Source: Choricystis sp. odSpoLacu1
Lineage: Eukaryota > Chlorophyta > Trebouxiophyceae
Direction: 5' to 3'
Assembly (NCBI GenBank): GCA_958009055.1
Contig: OY253650.1
Coordinates: 186,001-250,000, forward strand
DNA length: 64,000 nt
Every line of letters starts with the position of its first letter. Within the stretch, counting starts at the first letter, position 1. The translations under genes were made by a program, and so were the position numbers. Positions 1-10,279 of this stretch are shown here, piece by piece. Below the pieces are notes generated by a model, which was given only the letters and a program-made list of their open reading frames with translations, was not told where the DNA came from and did no database searches.

Positions 1-3000
1 GTTGGCGCACGCCGCGACCAGCAGGCCGCCGTTGGAGCCGCCCTGGATGATGAGTTTGTTGGGGGACGTCCACCCCTCGTCCGCCAGGTGCTGGGCGCAC
101 GCCTGGAAATCGTCAAACACGTTTTGTTTGTGGCGGTGGGAGCCCGTGTTGCGCCACTCGATGCCGTACTCGCCGCCGCCGCGCAGGTTGGCGACCGCGA
201 CCACGCCGCGGTAGCCCAGGCCAAACACGAGGCGGGCGACCGAAAAGCCGGGCTCCAGGCTGATGTTGAAGCCTGTTGGAGACGGTAAAGGGGGGTGAGG
301 GAGCGGGATTCAGAATCGAAAAAATGGGGCTTTTGGGAGGAAACGGGAGGTAAACGGGGCGGGTGGCCTCCGCGCCGACCCACCCTCCACCCCCCAAAAA
401 AACACAAAGCCTCCCCCCAGCCCCCGCCTCCCCCTGTTTTGCACTCACCGCCATAGCCATACAGCAGGCACGGGTTGGAGCCGTCCAACGCGACACCCTT
501 GGGCGCAGTCACATACATGGGCACGCGCGTGCCGTCCTTGGACGTCGCAAACACTTGCTTCGTCTCAAAGTCGGCGGCCGGGTCGTAGCCACCTTTGAGC
601 ACCGTCTTGCGGAACAGGGTGGGCGGTGTGTCGGTGTCGAGGTCGATGCTGTGTGTGTGGGGAGAGAGAGGGAAGGTTTTTGGGGTGGAGGTGTGACCGT
701 CGTGCCGCCCGCCGCGCTCGCTGACGCCGAAACCCTCAACTCTCCCAATTTTTTGACTCCGCATTTGCACCTCCCACCACCCCCAGCAGCACCGTCACCA
801 CGCACCGGAACGCGGAGCCAGGGTCGGTGAACGAGGTGTACGAGAAAAATACTTCACTCGACTTGCGCTTGCACTTGAACGACGACACGCTGCCGAGCCC
901 GGGGAGTGGGATGTCGCGCACAATAGCGCCCGTGCGCAGACTGCGCAGCTGGAGCACACTGTGCACGTCGCGCAGGTAGCAGGTGACGAGGGCGTCGCCC
1001 TGCGGAGAATTGCGCAGCAGAGAGGGGAATGGGAAGAGTGCGGAGGTTGAGTGACTGTCACCAATCGCCGCATCCGTCCTTCCTGCCCCAAATTACACCG
1101 CACACTCACCTTGGCCGCAGCAGCCCACTGCAGCAAGTCTTTGGAGTCTTCGGGCACGACGTCAGCCCACGATTCGGGCGGGGTGGGAGTGGCGATGTCA
1201 GTGCGGACCAGGCTGAGGGTGGGGCAAAGTGGGTGTGCGGTGCGGCGTTGGCTTCCCCAAAAATGCGGCGCACGTGGCGTGTGTGCGCGCACATAGGGGT
1301 GCGCGTGCGACGCAAACAGCGCACCCCAAACCAGTGTGCGGTGCACGCCCCCAACCCCCCCCACTCACCGGTAGCGCGGCGCATTCAGATTGGTCTGAAA
1401 TGTCATCACACTGCCCTCGTTGGCAACGTAGTCGTATGACGCATCAAAACTGTCCACCAGCTTGACGACGGGCAGGGGTTGGGCGTCAGCAGAGCGGCGG
1501 TCGTAACTGCTCAGGTCCAGAATGCCATCTTTGCCGCGCGGCAGAGCGTCGATGCCCACCACAAACAGGCGATTGGTAGGCTCGCACCCGGAAGAAATGG
1601 TCATGAGGAGGTAGCTGCGGAAAAGCACGGCGCGGGGTCCGTTGCGGCGCACGGTGTGTTGGGGTGTCTTGCTCCGCACTCTTTCCCGCTCTCTCTGCAC
1701 CGCTCCGCCCCTCTCCTTGCGCCGCACTCACCGTCCATCATCCGTCACCTCGCACCCGATGTGCCAGGTGGGGTGTTCGGGCACCGCGTACACAAACAGG
1801 TCCTCCGACTGAGGGCGCCCCACCACGTGGTACCTGGGGAGTACAGTGAATGCGTTTGTTGGTGGTGCGCACATGGGCATTGCGTCCACACGCGGTCAGC
1901 ATGCGTGAGACGCAAGTGCGACGCAAATGCAAGCGTGGGCTGGTCGCAACCAACTCTTGCCCCCCCCCCCACAACGCACACGCACCACATTTCTTTGTCC
2001 ACGTTGGAGTCGACCTCGGTCCCCAGGTCCCCGCTTTTGGCGGGGGGAGGGTAGCGGTGGTAGAAGAAGCCCTTGCCATCGTGCGTCCAGGCGAGGGATG
2101 TGAATTTGGCGCGCTCGAGTTTGTCGGGCAGGTCGCTAGGCGCGCCGCTCGCTTGGTCGACGCGCAGCACATGCACCGTGCGCCAGTCCGACCCCCCACT
2201 CGACAGCGTGTACGCCATCATGGTGCCATCCTCCGAGAATGAGGTCGACCCCAGGGCCACTGTGCCGTCGTCGGACAGCTTGTTGGGGTCGAGCAGCACG
2301 GTGGCGTCCCCGTCGGGGGTGGCCTGCGTGTAAAGGACAGACTGCGCTTGCAGGCCGCTATTGTTCGAGTAGACGTAGCTGTTGCAGAAAAAAAGGGCGA
2401 GGGCCGTGCTCAGTGAGTGAAGTTCTTTCGCGTAGTATAGGGCGCGAGGCGTGAATCGCGATCGAAAAAATGGGGGTTGGGGGGCGGCGCAGGACGTTGG
2501 GCGGGCCGGCAGCCCCCCCGCGTTGTCGAGCCCACTCACCTCCCTTCAACCCACCCCCACCCCCACCCCTCCCACTCACCGCTCCCCCTGCTTGGACGGA
2601 CACGAGTAGCGCGGGTAGTCGTACAGCCGCGTCATCAGCGTTTTGAACGCGTCCCGCGTGCCGCACTGCGCGAGCACAGCGTTGGTGACGACGTTTTGGG
2701 CGTCCACAAACGCGCGCGTTTCGTCCGAGTCGGGGTCCTCCAGCCAGCGGTACGGGTCGGCGACGTCCACGCCGTGCAGGTTGTCCACGACGGATGCGTC
2801 GCGGCGGACCTGTGGGAGTAGAAGGAGGGGGAGAGGTGGTGGGAAGGCAGGTGCCGCAAACCAACGCAGCACGCCCTATGCCCCTGGTGCCTCTCTTCTC
2901 CCCACCTACCTGGGGGTACTCGGTCGGCTGCACGATGAGGCCGCCCTGCGGGGCGCCGCCGGCTGTGGAAACGTTGATTTGGAGTTTGGGAAAAGGGGCA

Positions 3001-3255
3001 GAATGTCGGTGTGTGTGTGTGTGTGTGTGGGGGGGCCTGTTTCGTCGCCGGGCGCGCCCCTCTCCCTCCACCACGTGTGTCGTGCATCCAGTCTGTGCGC
3101 CGCGGCACATACGCAGTCTTTGCCGTGACGCGTGCCGCCCGAGAGACAACAGCGAAACACACACAAACCGACATCATCGGACCCGACACGCCTCCGATCA
3201 GCCGTCTCCCGCCCTCCCGCCCCCACTCACCAGCACCATTGGCAGCGGCCGTCAT
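1..3255 (-). CDS. PREP: Prolyl oligopeptidase (S9A), 3' end cut by window edge
   Basis: Cytosolic serine peptidase that cuts short peptides after proline. Ten exons inferred on the minus strand: 3231-3255, 2910-2962, 2580-2809, 1986-2378, 1732-1833, 1369-1614, 1110-1212, 806-999, 449-648, 1-272. All junctions have GT-AG ends and keep phase. About 606 residues are visible. The N-terminal part has the family hallmark [18 protein letters not shown], then the seven-bladed propeller ([18 protein letters not shown]). The hydrolase domain carries the nucleophile motif GGSNGGLL close to the edge, with the catalytic Ser at about 34-36. The Asp and His of the triad lie outside the window. The short start exon encodes MTAAANGA. 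It is head to head with the isoamylase gene, 271 bp apart. Family assignment is firm; exon 8 to 9 uses a GTGCGT donor chosen on phase. Confidence 0.93.
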
Positions 3256-3526
3256 TGTGGTTCTGGCGTGTGTGGTGCGCGGGAACGCGGGGCGCGTCGT
3301 GCGGGCGAAAGCGGCAGCGACGCGGCGCAGGCGTATCGCTTGAGCTACGGGGGAGAGTGAGGCGAGAAAAAAGGTCGCAGCACTTTCACCCGTGTTTCTG
3401 GGTGGAGAAACGGGCGTGTACTCTTCTCCTGCACTCGTCACCACCACTTTTCGCCACGCTGCGCATGCTGGCCTAGAACAGCACAGGGCTTCACTCTCGC
3501 CGCCTGTGTTTCCGGCTGCTTGAACA

Positions 3527-6500
3527 ATGGCACGCGGCGTCGGCGCCGCGCTCCGCGCACCCCAGCGGCTGGCGACACGGTGAGTTGTGGGCCCGACACT
3601 GCGCAACAGGCAACGCGTGTAGATGCTGTCTCGGTGGCGCGGGCGGAATGGGGACGCGGGGAAGGCGTGCCTGCGCGCCCGACGGCTTGGAACCAGGCCG
3701 CGCGAATCGAGCCACAGAAACGCAAACCGAGGGAGGCGTTTCGTGCGTTCGCCCTCGACTCCTCCGCCTGCTGACCTCACCACCACCCACACACCCACAG
3801 CTCACGTCGCCGCACCCTCGCCCCCGCCCGTCCTCTCGCCGTGTCCACGGCTGCTGCGCCCGCGGTCGCCACCCCCGTCCTGGCGGGGCGCCCTGCGACC
3901 GCGCTCGAGCTCGCGCCGTCGGGCCAGCCTGCGGCGCGCGGCGTGCACGGGGCTCTGCTGGCTGGCTCCCCGGAACCGTTGGGCGCGACCCCGGTGGATG
4001 GATTGGTGAGAGATAGAGAGAGAGAGGGCAGGCGGGTGTTTTGGTGGCGACCCGCGGCAACACACACACGCGTTTCCCTCCTCACCCTCCCGCGCACACA
4101 CTTCCCCACTCCCACAGGACGGCGCCTACAATTTCGCGGTCGTCGCCTCGGGCGCCACCTCCGTCACCCTCGTCCTGTTCACGCGGGCCGACCTGGACGC
4201 GGGCCGGCTGACGGTCGAGCTGCCGCTGGACCCGGCCACCAACCGCACGGGGCACGTGTGGCACGCGTTGGTGCCGGGGCTGGATGAGGAGGTGCTGTAT
4301 GGTGAGTGCAGGGAGGGGGTGGTGGGGAGAGAGAAGGGAAAAGGGCGCTCACACTTTGAGAGAAAGTCCGCAAGGCTCCACACCCACCCTCCCCTCCCAC
4401 CCGCCCCCCTTCCCCGCCGTTTCACAGGCTACCGCGTGACGGGTCCGAACCAGGACGACGAGGACGACGATGCGCCGGGGCACAAACACGATGAAGTGAG
4501 ATCGATTTTTTTGGGGTTTGGGAGGGCCGCGGGAGGGATTGGGGTCGCTGGGCGCCCTCCTCTCACACACACACACACACCACCACCCCACCCACACCCC
4601 CAGTCCGCCGTCCTGCTCGACCCCTACGCTCGCGCCATCCTGGGACGCCGCGCCTGGGGCGAACTCGGCCCCGACGATGCCACCTACGGCGCCCCGGGCG
4701 GGCGCCTGGGTGCCGCGCGCACGTGGCCACAGGCGGCCGCCGCGCTGCCGCCGCGCGTCGACGCGTTTGACTGGCGCGGCGACCGGCCGCTGGCCACGCC
4801 CATGCAAGACTTGGTCATCTACGAGATGCATGTGCGCGGGTTCACGGCCGACCCGTCGTCCGGGGTGGCGGCGCCAGGAAAGAGAAGGAGAGAGAGGGAG
4901 AGAGAAAGAGAGAAGAAGAGAGAAGAAGCGTGGTTTTGTTTACTTCCCACCCACTCCCCTCCCCCCCAACTCAGGCACCTTTGCCGGCGCCATCGAAAAG
5001 CTGGACTACCTGGCCTCCATCGGCGTCAACGCGGTGGAGCTGCTGCCCGTGCACGAGTTCAACGAGCTGGAGTACTATGCCCCCATCCCGGGTTCCTCCC
5101 CCCCCGCCTACCGCGTCAACTACTGGGGCTACTCCACCGTCAACTACTTCTCCCCCATGGCCCGCTTCACTGCGGCTGCTGCGGCCGGTGGTGGCGGCGC
5201 CGCCGTCATGGATGAAGTCAAGCTGTTTGTGCGGGAAGCGCACGCGCGCGGCATCGAAGTAATCCTGGACGTCGTGTTCAACCACACCGCTGAGGGCGAT
5301 GAACGCGGCCCCACCCTCTCGTTCAGAGGGCTGGACAACCGCACCTACTACATGCTGGCCCCCGCGGGTCAATACTACAACTACTCGGGGTGCGGCAACA
5401 CGCTCAACTGCAACCACCCGACCGTGCGCGCGATGGTGGTGCAGTGCCTGCGCACCTGGGTCCTGGACTACCACGTCGACGGCTTCCGCTTCGACCTGGC
5501 CTCCATCCTGACGCGGGCTCACTCCGCCTGGCACGCGGAGGAGGTGGCGCCCGACGGCGCCGGCACCGAGCCCCACTCGCGCGGCGCGGTCGTCAGTGAC
5601 GAAGGCTACATGTCAGACGGCGCGGGCGTGCCGACCGGCACCCCCCTGTCCGACCCCCCCCTCGTCGCCGACATCGCGGCCGACCCCGTGCTGCGCGGCA
5701 CCAAGCTGATTGCGGAGGCGTGGGACTGCGACGGCCTGAACCAGGTGGGCGCCTTCCCGCACTATGGCGGGCGGTGGGCCGAGTGGAACGGCATGTTTCG
5801 CGACGCGGTGCGAGCGTTTGTCAAGGGGGCGGACGGCCCCTGGGCGGCCGCCTTTGCCAGCGCGCTGTGTGGGTCGCCCAACGTGTACGCGTCGCCCGCG
5901 GGCGAGGGCGACTGGTGGGGCGCGCACGGCGGCGCGCGCTGGCGCGCGACGCGCGGCCCCGCTGCGTCGGTCAACTTTGTGACGGCGCACGACGGGTTCA
6001 CGCTGGCGGATCTGGTGGCGTACAATGATAAGCAAAATGATGCCAATGGGGAGGATAACCGGTGAGTGGAAGAGAGAGGGTGGGTTGTGGACGGGGAGGT
6101 GAGAGGCGCGAAACAAAAACCAGACCAACTCTCACACACACACTCCCGCCCACCCTCCCTTCCCCTAGCGACGGCGAATCCCACAACCTGTCCTGGAACT
6201 GCGGCGTCGAAGGCCCCACCGACGACCCCGCTATCCTGCGCCTGCGCGACCGCCAAGCCCGCAACCTGGCGGCTGCGCTGCTGCTGTCCGCGGGCGTGCC
6301 CATGCTGCACATGGGGGACGAGTACGGCCACACCAAGCACGGCAACAACAACACCTACTGCCACGACGGCCCGTTGAACTGGGTGGACTGGCGCGCGGCC
6401 GACGCCGACGCGCGCGGTCTGCGCCGTTTTGTGACGGCCCTGGTGCGCCTGCGCGCCTACCGCCCCGAGCTGCGCCGCACCCACTACGTCAACGATGGCG

Positions 6501-7048
6501 AAGTCGAGTGGCATGGCGCCCAGTCGGGCGAGCCCGACTGGTCGCCCGAGTCGAGGCTGGTGGCTGCCTCGCTGCGCGGCGACGACGGGGGGGGGCTGTA
6601 CATCGCGTTTTCGTCATCCCACCTGCCGATGACGGCGGGCGTGCCGCACTGGCATGGGAGGCGGTGGGTGCCTGTGATCGACACCGGCAAGGTGAGTAGG
6701 AGGATGAGAGTGGGGAGAGGTGGTTGATTGACGGTGTTTTTTCCTTTTCTTTTACTCACCTCCCCCCTCTTCCCCGCACAGCCCCCCCCCTACGACGCCC
6801 TCGTCGACGATGGCGCCCTGTCCGTCGACGCCCTGGCTGCCGCCCGCGCGTCCGGCGCCACGTGGGCGGCGGAGGGGGCGGTCGCGCTGCTGCCGTACTC
6901 GTGCGTGGTGCTCGAGTCGGTGCCAGATGATGACGACACCTCCCCGCCCCGCCCCATGACGCCGGACGAGCAGGCCGCCCACGAGGCCGCGGTGGCGGAG
7001 AATGAGAGGTTAAGAGCCCGGGTTGCGGCGCTGGAGGGCGAGAGTTGA
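3527..7048 (+). CDS. Plastid isoamylase-type starch debranching enzyme (ISA1-like)
   Basis: Hydrolyses alpha-1,6 branches of pre-amylopectin in the plastid. Exons: 3527-3579, 3801-4005, 4118-4301, 4428-4495, 4604-4877, 4975-6061, 6169-6691, 6782-7048, giving 886 residues. The first exon and start of the second encode a basic leader (MARGVGAALRAPQRLATRSR) typical of chloroplast transit peptides; the ATG is in an ACAATGG context. GH13 landmarks: DVVFNHTAEGDE, GFRFDLASIL (nucleophile Asp), EAWDCDGLNQVG (acid/base Glu) and VTAHDGFTLADLV. The block EWNGMFRDAVRAFVKGADG and GEDNR resemble ISA1 more than ISA3, from recall only. The intron at 4878-4974 lacks a GT donor: the frame is only kept if it starts GA (or a T is missing). 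After the C-terminal beta domain is a low-complexity tail ending in a short helix. ISA subtype is uncertain; the family is not. Confidence 0.92.
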
Positions 7049-7129
7049 GAAGAGGAAGAGAGAAGAGAGAAGAGAGAAACACCAGCAGAGTTGGGGAGAG
7101 AGCGATTCCACGCCCCCTTTTTTTGTTGC

Positions 7130-7166
<37 letters not shown>

Positions 7167-7366
7167 CGTGGCGGTGCCCGCGAGTCTTTGTGTGTGACAC
7201 CGACCAACGACAGAGAGAGAGAGAGAAGACGGGTTGAGAGACGGACGCCGCGTTTTTTTTTTTCCTTCGTCACTCGCGTCGCTTCGCCCACAGCAGTCGA
7301 CATTTCTCGTGCGTGCGGCTTCCCCGCCCGCCCCTCGCCCCTGCCCCCTCTGCTTTTCGCTCCACC
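7049..7366. other. Intergenic with GA microsatellite
   Basis: Between the isoamylase stop and the RING gene start. It holds an (AG)n tract at about 7132-7161 and scattered GA-rich runs. It probably contains the isoamylase 3' UTR and the promoter of the next gene. No coding signal was seen. Confidence 0.6.
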
Positions 7367-8990
7367 ATGCCGGTGGCGGCGCGTGTGACTCCATCCTCTC
7401 AACGGCGCAGCCGCCGGGTGAGTGCGTGTGTGTGTGTGTGTGTGTGGCGGAGGAGAGGAGGGCGCGCCCGTCGATGGGGGTGTCACGCGTGGACACGCAT
7501 GTCGGCGCGGCCACCGCCCACACCCACCCCTCGGCACCGCACGGACGCGTTGCTGAGGCACACACCGACGCGTTGTGTGGGGGCGGGTGGGCGGCCGAGG
7601 CAGGCCCGGTGGAAGGAGAGACCCGCGCCTCTTTTTTGCCCGCCTAGCGTCCTCGCTCACGTTGACCTCCCTCCCACCAACACAGCCGCCCGCCACCCCC
7701 GCCGAACCCATCACCATCTCCTCCTCCGACGATGACGAGTCCCCTGTCATCGTGGCGACCACCCGCCGCCGCAGTGGCGCGGCCGCCGCGCCCGCGCCGC
7801 GCCCGACCTCGGTGCCTCGCCCTCGCCGCCGCGCCGCCGCCCCGCCCGCCGAGGATGATGACGACGTCATCTTTGTGGGGGTGAGACGCGGCCGCAGCGC
7901 CGGGGGCGCGGCCTCACCTTCGGGCGACGGCGCGGTCGGAGAGCGTCGCGTGCGCCGCCGCGTCGCGCGCTCGCCGCCGCCCCCCGTGTCCGCCGACGGC
8001 GCGGGACCATCGCGTGAGCCGCCGCCGCAGCAGCCTCCCGCCCGAGGCCGGCGGGCGGCCCCCATCCCCCCAGCGCGCGGCATGGTGGACGGCCGCCGCA
8101 CGGGGTGGGGACGCCGTGCGACCGCGGACGAAGCGCTGGCGCAGCGGCTGCAGGCGGAGGAGAATGCGCGCGCTGCGGAGCGGGCGACCGAGCGTGCGGA
8201 GAACATGCGGTGAGTTTTGTTTTGGGGGGTGGGGGTGGAGAGAGAGGGAAAGCGGGGGGTGACTGCGCTTCAGACGAGCAAAGCGCTCACCCCCACCCCC
8301 ACCCTCCACCCACAGCCGTTACGAGATCTTGCAGATGATCCAAATATCGCGCGAGATGCTGGTCCCCTTCGCCATGCAAGGCCAGCAGGACCGCGCCGCG
8401 CGCCGCGGCGGTGGCGCCGGGCGCGGCGCCGGCCGCGCTGGGCGCGGCCGCGGCCGTGGCCGCGCTGCCGCTGGCCGCGGCGCCCCCCGCCCCGCCCTCG
8501 CTGGCCGCATCGTCCCCAGCGCCCTGCTGGCCGACATGCTGGGCCTGGCCTTCGCCGCCGCCCCGCCACCCGGCCACCCCCACCCCGCCTGGCGCGCGCT
8601 GGCGGAGCACGACCACCCCGCCGCGCGCGCGCGCTCGCCGACCACCTCGCCACGCTGCGCGCGGCGGCCGTCGGGGGCGGCCGCCTGCCCGGCGCCCTCG
8701 TCTTCTCCGACCGAGACTTCAATGAAGACGACTACGAAGCCCTGCTGGCCCTGGACGACGGCAACGTGCGGCGGGGCGCGTCCTCAGAGACGATCGCGGC
8801 CCTGCCGACCGCGAGCGTCGCGCGGTCGGCGGTGGCGGCTGGCGACCGCTGCGCCATCTGTTTGGACGACTATGTAGAAGGCGACAAGCTGCGCTGCCTG
8901 CCGTGCACGCACTCGTACCACGTCGAGTGCGCCGACAGGTGGCTGTCGCAGGGGCGGGCGGCCTGTCCGATTTGCAATAGCAAAGTGTGA
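7367..8990 (+). CDS. RING-H2 E3 ubiquitin ligase with SUMO-interacting-like motifs
   Basis: Three exons: 7367-7417, 7686-8209, 8316-8990, about 415 residues once one frameshift is read across. The C-terminal RING-H2 finger runs CAICLDDY, then [12 protein letters not shown], then CPIC, with all eight zinc ligands present, so E2 binding and ligase activity are expected. The N-terminal half is disordered and basic. It has two hydrophobic cores beside acidic/Ser stretches, [13 protein letters not shown] and [10 protein letters not shown], which look like SUMO-interacting motifs. A helical segment [18 protein letters not shown] opens exon 3. The frame changes in the CG run at 8622-8634: removing one CG pair joins both halves. 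The start ATG has a CCACCATG context. The architecture suggests a SUMO-targeted ligase, but RNF4/Slx8 fingers differ in type, so this is inference. Confidence 0.8.
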
Positions 8991-9079
8991 GAATGTTTTC
9001 TGGGTGCACGTTTTTCATTTTGTTTTTCCTGCCGCCTGCTTTTTGTATTTGCTGTGTTTTTTGACAATCACTTCTCTCT

Positions 9080-10155
9080 CTACATCCCGCGCGTCAACCG
9101 AGACAGCAACCCCTCCGCCTGCCCCAAATATCCCGACCCAAACAGCACCGCGTGGTTGAGAATGTGGTACAGCTCGTACAGCGGCCGCCTCTTGTCAAAG
9201 CCGGGGGCTGCCGGCATGATGGACCGGTACCCCCTCCAAAAGTCGGGCCCAAAGCTGGCGCACCAGCTCATGCCAAACTCGGCCTCTGCGTGGCCGTAGT
9301 AGGTGGCTGGATCCAAAATCGCCCACGCGGCGCCGCCGTCGGGCGCCACAGCGCGCGCCACGTTGCCACTCCACAGGTCACCATGAATGAGGGCCGGTGT
9401 GATGGATGCCCCGTCGTCGAACAACGTTTCCAATTTTTTTACCAGCTTTTCGCCCATCACCGCCACCGGCGACCCAGGCCGCGCCAGCAGGCCCAGCATG
9501 TAGTTGAGCCTCTTTTCGCGAAAAAAACCGACCCACGACTCGTCCCACCCGTTGGGCTGGGGCGTGCCTCCGATCCAGTTGTCCACGCCAAACCCAAACG
9601 CGCCGGCCGCGGCGCGCGCGTCGGTCGGCGGTGCGGCGTGCATGGTGGCCAGGCCAACGCCCAGTGCTTCCTGGGTCAGGCGACAGGTGCCGCCCGCCCC
9701 CAGGTCCAGGTGCTCCATGACGATGAAGGAGGACGGGCGTGGGCCGGGCGACGACAAGTCGCCCGTGTGCAGCACGCGCGGCACCAGCAGGCCGCTGTCG
9801 CCGACCGCGTCAGCCATGGCGTTGAGGCCCGCGGCTTCAGCCGCAAACATGGTGCTGTCCCGCCCGAGAGACGTCTTGATAAAGTAGCGGGCGCCAGAGG
9901 CCGTGGTGAGTGTCTGCAGAGGGTTGGGGTCGTGAGAGCACGCGCCGCACACACGACCCCGCCTCCCTCTCTCCACACAAAACTCACATACGCGCTGGCC
10001 CAGGTGGAGCTGGACACAAAGCTCTCGCTCGTCACTTTGTCGCCAAACTCGGCCTCGATCCAGGGCGCCACCCCACTGACCGCGGCGCGCGGCGGCATTG
10101 CGGCGCGCCGGGCACGGAGCGCGGTGCGGGTGGGGCGCGGCCGGGACGCGCGCAT
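9080..10155 (-). CDS. Fructosamine-3-kinase family protein, probably plastid-targeted
   Basis: Phosphorylates sugar adducts on protein amines, destabilising them so the amine is freed. Two exons, 9988-10155 and 9080-9913, phase 0, 333 residues. Aminoglycoside-kinase-fold motifs are clear: ARYFIKTS (ATP-binding Lys), HGDLWSGN (catalytic loop) and AILDPATYYGHAEAEFGM (metal-binding Asp and family signature). The first ~28 residues are rich in Arg, Ala, Ser and Thr and look like an organelle leader; plant homologues are plastidic. The gene converges with the RING gene: 89 bp separates the two stop codons. Confidence 0.9.
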
Positions 10156-10279
10156 TAGCGGGTGTGGAGAGTGCCACGCACGTGCACGGAGACAGTTGCG
10201 CGTTGGACAAACAGGAAAAGAGTTGTACGTTGTTTTCAACCCCCAAACACGAACTGAAAAAAAAAAAAAAGAAAAAAAC

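Noticed and set aside
4878..4974. Isoamylase GA-rich segment considered as retained coding sequence
   Set aside because: Read-through in either frame destroys the conserved PGTF junction; the segment has intron-like composition.
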